Positions 1-5,241 of a stretch of 5,241 bases of DNA are shown piece by piece (within the stretch, counting starts at the first letter, position 1; every line of letters begins with the position of its first letter). The stretch comes from Bacteroidales bacterium (GTDB lineage: Bacteria; Bacteroidota; Bacteroidia; Bacteroidales; UBA932): positions 1 to 5,241 of the forward strand of contig JAFZGK010000082.1 of NCBI GenBank assembly GCA_017555445.1, in the 5' to 3' direction. The notes beneath the pieces were generated by a model. It ran no database searches. It saw only the letters and a program-made list of their open reading frames with translations, and had not been told where the DNA came from. Both the position numbers and the translations under genes were made by a program.

Positions 1-540
1 CGTTTCACTTATAGAAATGATGTAATCGAGATTGTTGCAAGTGGTCGTACCAACATGTCAAGATCATGGTACACAATCCAGTCTGCAAGCCAGAACACTA
101 CTTGGAACAATAACGTATCGATGGAGATCAACTGGACTCTTCCATTCGGAATGAACCTTATCGGAAACGGTCGTTACAACTGGTACAACGGTTATACTAC
201 ACAGCAGGATCCTGAGTTCGTCCTCAATGCAGAGATCACTCAGCTTCTTCTTAACAACACTTGTACAATCGCCCTCAGAGGTTATGACCTCCTCAATCAG
301 GCAAAGAGCCTCTCAGTAAGCGATACATCCAACTACCACCAGGAGAGACGTACTAACACTCTCGGTCGTTATGTAGTTCTTTCGTTCACATATCGCTTCG
401 GTACATTCGGCGGTCGTCGTAGTGGCGGCAGCAGAGGCCCAGGCGGAATGCGCGGTGGCGCTATGGGAGGTGCTAGAGGCGGCTTCAGCGGCCCTCCAGG
501 CGGCTTTGGAGGTGGCTTCGGTGGCGGCTTCGGAAGATAA
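1..540 (+). CDS. Outer-membrane beta-barrel protein, C-terminal part (TonB-receptor-like / OMP_b-brl_3 type), 5' end outside window
   Basis: The frame is open from base 1 to the TAA at 538-540, giving 179 residues. The first ATG (55) is internal, because the 18 codons before it read as barrel sequence without a stop. The visible part has alternating aromatic and polar strands (for example SMEINWTLPFGMNL and TCTIALRGYDLLNQ) and a final strand YVVLSFTYRF at residues 124-133. That strand resembles the aromatic-ending beta-signal recognised by the BAM machinery. The motif 'DLLNQ...Y..LSFTYRFG' is typical of the Bacteroidetes outer-membrane beta-barrel family related to TonB-dependent transporters. 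Residues 134-179 form a low-complexity tail (24 Gly and 6 Arg of 46) placed after the barrel should have closed. The plug or carboxypeptidase-like N-terminal domain cannot be seen, so substrate and true receptor status are unknown. No partner such as SusD lies downstream. Confidence 0.85.
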   Translation, partial: RFTYRNDVIEIVASGRTNMSRSWYTIQSASQNTTWNNNVSMEINWTLPFGMNLIGNGRYNWYNGYTTQQDPEFVLNAEITQLLLNNTCTIALRGYDLLNQAKSLSVSDTSNYHQERRTNTLGRYVVLSFTYRFGTFGGRRSGGSRGPGGMRGGAMGGARGGFSGPPGGFGGGFGGGFGR

Positions 541-550
541 TATCAAGGCC

Positions 551-611
551 TATATACAGAATCGGGCGACATTGAAAAGTGCCGCCCGATTCTGTATATA
601 AGTTATACTTT
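551..611 (+). terminator. Long perfect hairpin with GAAA tetraloop, likely transcription terminator
   Basis: Eleven bases after the outer-membrane protein stop, the 18-base arm TATATACAGAATCGGGCG (551-568) is matched exactly by its reverse complement at 583-600. Inside this the stem can continue after one A.C mismatch (569/582) with four more pairs (570-573 with 578-581, one of them G.U), closing on a GAAA tetraloop at 574-577. The bases after the stem (601-611) are AT-rich and end in CTTT, but there is no clean T-run. The AT-rich ends of the arms may do that work. On the minus strand the bases after the stem are GC-richer, so termination of the rightward gene is the better reading. It could also stop leftward transcripts from the CPBP operon. 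Confidence 0.75.
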
Positions 612-647
612 AGGTGATGCTTGCTTTATTCTTTGTGATGTATGATA

Positions 648-728
648 TTGTCATATCGAGCGACCATCGGGAGACGAGACATCTTGAATGATGATTTCTC
701 CGCTCGCTCCGTTCGGTCGAAATGACAA
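648..728. repeat. Intergenic imperfect palindrome, REP/MITE-like dispersed repeat
   Basis: The outer ends are inverted copies: left TTGTCATATCGAGCGACC (648-665) and, read on the minus strand from 728, TTGTCATTTCGACCGAAC; 15 of 18 positions agree. Further inward, GAGCGA (658-663) pairs with TCGCTC (704-709), GGAGA (670-674) with TCTCC (697-701), and CAT (680-682) with an ATG in 688-693. The whole 81 bases could fold into one long interrupted stem. Read on the minus strand it contains CGACCGAACGGAGCGAGC followed by GGAGAAATC. From memory, this resembles short palindromes scattered between genes in many Bacteroidetes genomes; I cannot confirm copy number here. No open reading frame of its own and no target-site duplication are apparent. 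It sits between convergent genes and may help end the CPBP transcript. Confidence 0.65.
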
Positions 729-732
729 ATTG

Positions 733-1611
733 TTATTCCACTGAGATTGATGGGACTTCGTCGCAGTTTGATGTTGCATTCTCGGAACGCATAGGGATTG
801 CGCGGAGGGTGATGAATGCTGCTGCAAGGAAGATTACACATGCTGCGATGACACATGCATATGCCCATGGGCTCATGATGTCTGCGAAGGTTTCAGCTTC
901 TTCAAGGGCAGGGACGCGTGACAGGAGAAGAGCCATGGTGTTGTTTACGAAGTGCATGAGCATGGTGAGCTTCAATGATCCTGTCTTATAGTATACATAG
1001 CCGAATACAAGACCAAGAATGAATGCTGGTATAGCCTGCCAAGGATTCATATGAAGCACAGCAAAGAATACGGCCGAAACCGCTATTGCTGAAGCTGGGC
1101 GCATCTTTGTAAGCAAACCTCTGAGCACGACTCCTCTGCAAAGCCATTCCTCAAAGAATGGTGCGAAGATCGATACGGAGATGAATGAGAGAATAACGCT
1201 TCCACCGGTAAGTCCAGACAATAGTTCTTCAATCCATTCCGGCATTTCAGGAAGAAGTGCAGATATGGGTTCAGCCGCAAATGCAGTCGCAATGGTCATG
1301 CCGGATACGACAAGTGCCATTTTAAAACCGCCAAGACGTCCGAAATTATTATTGTCTACAGCAAGTCCGTTGTTGAAGATAGATGCTTCCTTGCTTTTCT
1401 TTCTTGCATAAAGCATTGGTGGAATGAACATGATCGGGTATGATATGACAGTAACCCAATCTGTAGCACTATCTGCTGGTAATATGAGGGTGAGAGGAAG
1501 GGCTATAATGTTTCCAAGTACTGCTCCAAGAAGGAACATAAGAAACAATCCCAGCATACCTCCCAATCCTGGGAGGTACCATGAGTATGCGTTGAATAAT
1601 CTTTTGTTCAT
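733..1611 (-). CDS. CPBP-family intramembrane glutamic protease (CAAX protease/Abi-like membrane protein)
   Basis: This 292-residue multi-pass membrane protein carries all three signature motifs of the CPBP (Rce1/ABI, Pfam CPBP) family. They are E154-E155-W-L-C-R159 (EExxxR), F183-A-V-L-H187 (FxxxH) and H220-F-V-N-N224 (HxxxN). In characterised homologues such as Rce1 these residues line the membrane-embedded active site, with the first Glu and the His residues activating water. Hydrophobic stretches lie at about 15-43, 52-68, 97-113, 136-152, 174-188, 191-208 and 248-270, followed by a polar C-terminal tail of about 20 residues. The ATG at 1611 lies 2 bases after the peptidase stop, so it is probably the last gene of the operon and may be translationally coupled. 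No Shine-Dalgarno sequence is obvious. The substrate is unknown: bacterial members have been linked to bacteriocin self-immunity, protein processing or membrane-protein scaffolding, and nothing here decides between them. Confidence 0.9.
   Translation of the reverse strand: MNKRLFNAYSWYLPGLGGMLGLFLMFLLGAVLGNIIALPLTLILPADSATDWVTVISYPIMFIPPMLYARKKSKEASIFNNGLAVDNNNFGRLGGFKMALVVSGMTIATAFAAEPISALLPEMPEWIEELLSGLTGGSVILSFISVSIFAPFFEEWLCRGVVLRGLLTKMRPASAIAVSAVFFAVLHMNPWQAIPAFILGLVFGYVYYKTGSLKLTMLMHFVNNTMALLLSRVPALEEAETFADIMSPWAYACVIAACVIFLAAAFITLRAIPMRSENATSNCDEVPSISVE
1557..1578 (-). promoter_or_regulatory. Perfect 9-bp hairpin in the 5' part of the CPBP reading frame
   Basis: TACCTCCCA (1557-1565) is followed after a 4-base loop by its exact reverse complement TGGGAGGTA (1570-1578). 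On the CPBP mRNA it covers nucleotides 34-55 of the reading frame (codons 12-19, YLPGLGG and the first base of M). It could slow ribosomes just after initiation or hide a GGGAGGU stretch. Chance is possible because Gly-Leu-Gly-Gly and Leu-Pro codons favour such arms, so a regulatory role is only an inference. Confidence 0.3.
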
Positions 1612-1613
1612 AA

Positions 1614-3083
1614 TCAGTCAGTATAAACCTCATTTCGAGGGAATTTTTCATCAAGGTTGGCTGTTCCGAGGCCGATGATGGCAAGAGCTGCAGCTGCCTG
1701 TTCCTGGTATTCTGGAATGCTTTCCGTGTAGGTGTCGCGCTCTGTGTGCCAGATCTCGCGGTACTGGAAGTCATAGCCCTTTGCATCAGTCTCACGCATT
1801 CCTACAGTAGGAACTCCTCTTGTCGAGAATACGCTCGCATCTGTGCCTCCTGTAGATGTAGGACGTGGTCTTGGAGTCATTGCATTTACTGTGAATCCGA
1901 AGTCAGGATATGCCTCGCGGAGAGGTTCGCTGATCTTCTCGAATTCATCAACAAGGCTTGCCGGTACGCTGAAGCTTGTGTAGGCGAGCGGACCGCCGTC
2001 GCGGTTGAACATGTTCGAGATGCCGTCAAGCTTTTCCGGATGTGCCTTCACCCAAGCCTCAGCTCCGAGAAGACCGAACTCCTCTGCTGCGAAAAGGATG
2101 AAGTACATTGTGCGCTTAGGCTTGGCGCCTGAGAGGGCGATCATGCGTGCTGCCTCCATTACTGCAGAGCTGCCGGAACCGCAGTCCACACCGCCGGTAG
2201 CTACATCATAGGCGTCAAGGTGGCCTGAAAGGATAACGCTTTCTTCAGGATACTTGCTTCCCTTGATACATGCCACCACGCTGTGATACTTCACAGGACC
2301 TGGCTTGAAGTGATTGCGGATATCAAACTCAAGGAATACATCTCTGCGTTCGCTTACAGCCCTCTTTATCTCATTGAACTGACTTTCATCCAACTTGATG
2401 TCAGGAACTGTAGGAAGGGTCTCGAAGGTGATCTCAGGATTCTTCACTACACCCTTGTCATAGAGGGTGCGGATAGGAACTGTAGTGGACTGGATGAAGC
2501 CAAGTACACCTGCTTCCACCATCTGACGATAGAGGATGCATGGCTCTGTGCTTTCCTTGTCCTTGAGCGCCTCTTCGCGTTTCTTGTCTCCCTCGGCAGA
2601 TGAATCGATAGCCCATCCTGTACTTGGAGATTCAAGGAGTACCCATGCTCCCTTGAGTGCGCCTTTCACTCGCTCGAAGGCAGCCATTGTGCGAGGCTCG
2701 AGCACTACGTGTCCGCGCTGCACACCCTTAGTGCCGGAGGTGTACGAAGGAGTGGTGAAATAGAGGTGGGAGAATCCCAGATCACCGCCAAGTACGCGGC
2801 CGAACCATGGACCTCTGTTGAAGCCTACACCCATTACACCAACTTCCTCGAGCTGGGCTTCAAGTCCCCAGCTGCGGAACTGTCCGAGAGCCCACTCTGC
2901 TGCATTTTCGTATGCGTCAGAGCCGACGAGACGGCCACCGAAACGATTGCTGAGCACATCGAGATGCTCCATTGTGTGATTGTCGTTCAAGGCCATGTCG
3001 ACTATCTTGTCGACTGCACTTTTCTGAGCGTGCATCGAAACGCAGAGAACGAGTGATGCAAGCGCAATGATTATCCTTTTCAT
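1614..3083 (-). CDS. Secreted M28-family zinc metallopeptidase, carboxypeptidase Q-like
   Basis: 489 residues from the ATG at 3083; a TTG two codons upstream (3089) is also in frame but the ATG is preferred, and a TAA closes the frame four codons above the TTG. Residues 1-19 (MKRIIIALASLVLCVSMHA) form a signal peptide ending in a plausible type I site before Q20. C16 lacks a small residue before it, so a lipoprotein is unlikely. Export to the periplasm or beyond is expected. The co-catalytic zinc set of M28 is intact: H288-x-D290 (SGHLDAYD), bridging D300 (GGVDCGSG), general base E334 with ligand E335 (AAEEFGL), D362 (NRDGG) and H446 (WHTERDT). The H-to-D spacing of 12 and the NRDGG context match plasma glutamate carboxypeptidase (CPQ) relatives. 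About residues 120-250 look like the inserted PA-type domain. The likely role is cleavage of dipeptides or C-terminal residues. The usual DD after the bridging Asp is DC here. It is the second gene of the operon, 21 bases after the nucleotidyltransferase. Confidence 0.9.
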   Translation of the reverse strand: MKRIIIALASLVLCVSMHAQKSAVDKIVDMALNDNHTMEHLDVLSNRFGGRLVGSDAYENAAEWALGQFRSWGLEAQLEEVGVMGVGFNRGPWFGRVLGGDLGFSHLYFTTPSYTSGTKGVQRGHVVLEPRTMAAFERVKGALKGAWVLLESPSTGWAIDSSAEGDKKREEALKDKESTEPCILYRQMVEAGVLGFIQSTTVPIRTLYDKGVVKNPEITFETLPTVPDIKLDESQFNEIKRAVSERRDVFLEFDIRNHFKPGPVKYHSVVACIKGSKYPEESVILSGHLDAYDVATGGVDCGSGSSAVMEAARMIALSGAKPKRTMYFILFAAEEFGLLGAEAWVKAHPEKLDGISNMFNRDGGPLAYTSFSVPASLVDEFEKISEPLREAYPDFGFTVNAMTPRPRPTSTGGTDASVFSTRGVPTVGMRETDAKGYDFQYREIWHTERDTYTESIPEYQEQAAAALAIIGLGTANLDEKFPRNEVYTD

Positions 3084-3104
3084 GTTCAAGTCCGTTTAAC
3101 GATT

Positions 3105-4040
3105 TTACTTTTTGTAGAGAGGGGTAGGGTATACTCCGTTGTCAGCGAATTCCTGGAACTTGGCTACTACGCCTGGTCTGTCTTCCTTGAATGTCACGCC
3201 GAACCACTTTGACGGTGTTGTGAGAACTTCTGTTCTGCCTGTGCCGTCCTTGATCATGCAGTCGATAGCATAAGGGATGTAGTACTCTGCCTTAAGCTCG
3301 GAGATGTTCTTTTCAAGGAAGGTCTCAAAGATCTCACCGCTCTTCTCGAAATAGTCAGGAGTGAATCCCCACATGTTCATAGAGCAAGGAGTCTTGCCGT
3401 CGAGTTCCACAGTTTCTCCTGTCGCGCTGTTCTCACCGTAGATCTTGCCGTCCTCTGCGCGTGCTATCTTGTGGTGTTCAACGACTGTTGTGAGGGGGCC
3501 TTCTGCATCTGCTGTACATATTCCTCTTGACACTCCGCCTGACTCAGACAATGTGTTCTCGAGCTCGAATCCTACGAGGCAGTATTCGCCTGTCTTTCCT
3601 TCGTGTGCCCTGAGCCAGTCGGCAAGTACTCTGAAGGAATCCTTTCCGTAGTAGTCATCACCGTTGATCACAGCAAAAGGCTCCTTTACTACAGGTGCTC
3701 CCATGAGAACTGCATGTCCGGTTCCCCATGGCTTCTCACGCTCTGGATTGAGGGTGAACTGAGCAGGAATCTTATGGAGCTCCTGAGTTACGAATTCGAA
3801 TACAAGTGGTTCACCGTCAATGCATTTCACATTGCTGTACTTCTCCTTTACGACAGCCTCCATCTGCTCCTTGAAATACTCTCTCACGATGTATACGACT
3901 TTTCCGAATCCAGCCTCTACTGCGTCATAGATAGAGTAGTCGATGATGGTTTCACCATTCGGACCGAGTCCGTCCATCTGCTTGAGTCCGCCGTAACGGC
4001 TGCCCATGCCGGCAGCAAGTACTAAAAGTGTTGGTTTCAT
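3105..4040 (-). CDS. Sugar-phosphate-type nucleotidyltransferase (NTP_transferase fold)
   Basis: A complete 311-residue cytoplasmic protein from an ATG at 4040. The N-terminus LAAGMGSRYGGLKQ (residues 8-21) is the nucleotide-binding signature of sugar nucleotidyltransferases (GxGxR...K). KPWGTGHAVL (103-112) corresponds to the base- and ribose-contacting loop. INGDDYYG (125-132) holds the Asp pair expected to bind magnesium, and SMNMWGF (220-226) and WFGVTFKEDRP (279-289) shape the sugar-phosphate site. The family joins an NTP and a sugar-1-phosphate to give an NDP-sugar and pyrophosphate, but this subgroup, common in Bacteroidetes and usually annotated only as 'nucleotidyltransferase', has no substrate I can name. 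It lacks the C-terminal left-handed beta-helix of GlmU or GlgC. It appears to be the first gene of the operon with the M28 peptidase and CPBP protein. No sugar kinase or phosphotransferase partner is in view. Confidence 0.88.
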   Translation of the reverse strand: MKPTLLVLAAGMGSRYGGLKQMDGLGPNGETIIDYSIYDAVEAGFGKVVYIVREYFKEQMEAVVKEKYSNVKCIDGEPLVFEFVTQELHKIPAQFTLNPEREKPWGTGHAVLMGAPVVKEPFAVINGDDYYGKDSFRVLADWLRAHEGKTGEYCLVGFELENTLSESGGVSRGICTADAEGPLTTVVEHHKIARAEDGKIYGENSATGETVELDGKTPCSMNMWGFTPDYFEKSGEIFETFLEKNISELKAEYYIPYAIDCMIKDGTGRTEVLTTPSKWFGVTFKEDRPGVVAKFQEFADNGVYPTPLYKK

Positions 4041-4075
4041 GTTCAGTTATTTTTATTGATTAATATTTGATTCTA

Positions 4076-4108
4076 TTGACAAAAATCTCTCAAATTTAAC
4101 TAATTTTG
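4076..4108 (+). promoter_or_regulatory. Putative Bacteroidetes-type promoter for the ftsB-like gene
   Basis: TAATTTTG at 4101-4108 is an exact match to the Bacteroidetes -7 consensus TAnnTTTG. A TTG at 4076-4078 (in TATTGAC) lies 22 bases upstream, slightly further than the usual 19-21 for the -33 TTTG element. Transcription would begin near 4114, leaving a leader of about 45 bases before the GTG at 4161. The leader includes the small palindrome GGCCTGAGGCC (4120-4130). Confidence 0.5.
4091..4098 (-). promoter_or_regulatory. Putative -7 box for the nucleotidyltransferase operon
   Basis: Read on the minus strand, TAAATTTG (4098 to 4091) is an exact TAnnTTTG match 50 bases upstream of the ATG at 4040. 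No convincing TTTG lies at the -33 distance (around 4117-4123), so support rests on the -7 box and its position in the divergent gap. The leader that would follow is A/T-rich, as expected for this phylum, and has no Shine-Dalgarno sequence. Confidence 0.35.
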
Positions 4109-4160
4109 TCGAGACTTTGGGCCTGAGGCCATATTTTCAATTATAAAAACAATTATCGTC

Positions 4161-4466
4161 GTGGGTAAATTCAAGGAACTCTTCAAGGGAAGGCATGGTA
4201 AGTTTGCATGGTTTGTGACAATCACTACCATAGTTTTTCTCGTGCTGTGGTTTGTCGGTCCCGGCAATACGATAATCTTATGGGTCGAAAGCGGCCTGGA
4301 AGTGCGTCGTCAGCAGAAGCAGATCGAATATTATCAGAAGACCAACGACGAGATGTCGACAAGACTCGACATGCTTCGCAACGACAAGGATACATTAGAA
4401 AAATTCGCCCGGGAGCAGTTTCATTTTGCTGTCCCAGGCGAAGATGTCTATGTTGTTGAAAAATAG
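4161..4466 (+). CDS. ftsB: FtsB/DivIC-like septum formation initiator protein
   Basis: A 101-residue bitopic membrane protein. A short basic N-terminus (MGKFKELFKGRHGK) is followed by one transmembrane helix (about 15-33), a charged heptad-like coiled coil (about 44-82, rich in Q, E, K, R with Leu/Met spacing) and the C-terminal motif EKFAREQFHFAVPGEDVYVV. That last stretch matches the conserved 'E..ARE.......GE.v' end of the FtsB/DivIC family. In characterised bacteria this protein joins FtsL and FtsQ/DivIB in the divisome and helps switch on septal peptidoglycan synthesis by FtsWI, with the coiled coil on the outer side of the inner membrane. The start is GTG: the frame is open back to a TAA at 4101-4103 but contains no ATG before 4161, and the next Met (residue 65) would delete the membrane helix. 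It stands alone, divergent from the nucleotidyltransferase operon and convergent with purB. The symbol is by family; FtsB and DivIC are not separable from sequence alone. Confidence 0.88.
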   Translation: MGKFKELFKGRHGKFAWFVTITTIVFLVLWFVGPGNTIILWVESGLEVRRQQKQIEYYQKTNDEMSTRLDMLRNDKDTLEKFAREQFHFAVPGEDVYVVEK

Positions 4467-4470
4467 TCTT

Positions 4471-5241
4471 TTAGAATCCTGTGTAAGTCCAAGGAGTGAT
4501 CACTCTTAGCTCCTCTTTCACTGACTCGGCAACATCGAGAGTCTCGATGAAATCAGCTATTACATCATGATTGATTCCCGCACCTGTACGTGTGAGAGCC
4601 TTCAATGTCTCATATGGATTAGGGTAGTTCTCGCGACGGAGGATGGTCTGGATAGCCTCTGCTACGACTGCCCAGTTCCTTTCAAGATCGGCGCGGATGG
4701 CGTCCTCGTTAAGTATGAGCTTGCCGAGGCCCTTCTTAAGTGAATTGAGTGAAATGATCGAGTGGGCAAGTGGCATTCCGATGTTTCTCAGTACAGTCGA
4801 GTCTGTAAGGTCACGCTGGAGACGTGAGATAGGGAGCTTCATCGAAAGGTGAGTATAGAGTGCGTTTGCCACTCCGAAGTTGCCCTCTGCGTTCTCGAAG
4901 TCGATAGGGTTTACCTTGTGAGGCATTGCTGATGATCCTACCTCTCCGGCCTTTACCTTCTGACGGAAATACTCCATTGAGATATATGTCCAGATGTCAC
5001 GTGCGAAGTCGATGAGGATGGTGTTGATTCTGCGGAGACAGTCGAAAAGTGATGCGAGGTTGTCGTAATGTTCGATCTGAGTTGTAGGGAACGATCTCTT
5101 GAGACCGAGTGAATCGACGAACTTGTCGCCGAAGCTGATCCAGTCGATGCCCGGGTATGTCACCTTGTGTGCGTTCATGTTGCCTGTAGCGCCACCGAAC
5201 TTTGCAGGATAGGTGAGCTGCGAGAACTGACGGATCTGCTC
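4471..5241 (-). CDS. purB: Adenylosuccinate lyase, C-terminal part; 5' end outside window
   Basis: The frame is open from the right edge to the TAA at 4471-4473, giving 256 residues. The Met at 5178 is internal, because the 21 codons before it (ending KFGGATGN) continue the family sequence into MNAHKVTYPGIDW. The fumarase/aspartase-superfamily signature loop GSSAMPHKVNP lies at residues 102-112 and continues IDFENAEGN. Its first or second Ser is the expected catalytic acid/base, by analogy with the Ser of the same loop in E. coli PurB. RDLTDSTVLRNIG (143-155) and the C-terminal helical domain ending ITPWTYTGF also match. The enzyme acts twice in purine synthesis, converting SAICAR to AICAR plus fumarate and adenylosuccinate to AMP plus fumarate. 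With E. coli PurB at about 456 residues, slightly over half is visible. It resembles the E. coli-type branch. Its stop is 4 bases from that of the convergent ftsB-like gene. Confidence 0.95.
   Translation of the reverse strand, partial: EQIRQFSQLTYPAKFGGATGNMNAHKVTYPGIDWISFGDKFVDSLGLKRSFPTTQIEHYDNLASLFDCLRRINTILIDFARDIWTYISMEYFRQKVKAGEVGSSAMPHKVNPIDFENAEGNFGVANALYTHLSMKLPISRLQRDLTDSTVLRNIGMPLAHSIISLNSLKKGLGKLILNEDAIRADLERNWAVVAEAIQTILRRENYPNPYETLKALTRTGAGINHDVIADFIETLDVAESVKEELRVITPWTYTGF

Noticed and set aside
55..57. ATG at 55 as a true gene start
   Set aside because: The reading frame continues upstream to base 1 with barrel-like sequence, so the gene is truncated by the window edge and does not start here.
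400..537. Gly-rich run as a separate tandem DNA repeat or a silk/collagen-like protein
   Set aside because: The Gly spacing is irregular (not strict GxY) and codons vary, and it is continuous with the barrel, so it is best treated as a protein tail.
626..991. Open frames on both strands across 626-868 (minus) and 722-991 (plus)
   Set aside because: They overlap the palindromic repeat and the 3' end of the CPBP gene, have no recognisable family features, and are explained as shadows.
733..1611. CPBP gene as part of a phage-defence or bacteriocin-immunity island
   Set aside because: Some relatives are called Abi proteins, but no bacteriocin, toxin, restriction or phage gene is nearby and the neighbours look like stable chromosomal genes.
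3084..3089. TTG start for the M28 peptidase two codons upstream of the ATG
   Set aside because: The ATG at 3083 gives a normal signal peptide and is the stronger start; the two extra residues add nothing.
4533..4549. CATCGAGA-G-TCTCGATG palindrome near the end of purB
   Set aside because: It lies inside the conserved purB coding sequence (ETLDVAE), has a one-base centre that cannot form a good RNA loop, and is followed by no T-run, so it is probably chance.

Overview
The window looks like chromosomal DNA from a member of the Bacteroidetes, probably a Bacteroidales from a gut or rumen setting. The evidence is an outer-membrane beta-barrel protein ending in a Gly/Arg-rich tail, sigma-type -7 boxes matching TAnnTTTG, start codons without clear Shine-Dalgarno sequences, and a dispersed palindromic repeat of a kind I associate with this phylum. 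I cannot place it to genus from sequence alone.

Layout from left to right. Positions 1-540 (+) hold the 3' end of a beta-barrel outer-membrane protein gene whose start lies outside the window. The 192-base convergent gap that follows holds a long hairpin terminator (551-600) and an 81-base imperfect palindrome (648-728) that stops 4 bases short of the next stop codon. Three genes on the minus strand then run in the order 4040->733 as a likely operon: a sugar-phosphate-type nucleotidyltransferase (3105-4040), a secreted M28 carboxypeptidase Q-like metallopeptidase (1614-3083) and a CPBP-family intramembrane protease homologue (733-1611). The gaps between them are 21 and 2 bases. A 120-base divergent region (4041-4160) separates this operon from a small ftsB/divIC-like gene (4161-4466, +, GTG start) and carries two back-to-back -7-like boxes. 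Four bases after ftsB, the 3' end of purB (adenylosuccinate lyase, minus strand) begins and runs off the right edge.

The genes span envelope biogenesis, cell division, extracytoplasmic peptide hydrolysis and purine synthesis. The only tight unit is the nucleotidyltransferase-peptidase-CPBP operon, and no shared pathway is evident from sequence. I see no CRISPR array, tRNA or rRNA gene, transposase, phage gene or recognisable defence system. I do not think the window contains a clearly new system. The most rewarding items are the intergenic palindromic repeat, the GAAA-capped terminator, the Gly/Arg tail beyond the barrel's last strand, the near-symmetric divergent promoter, and a hairpin just inside the CPBP reading frame.
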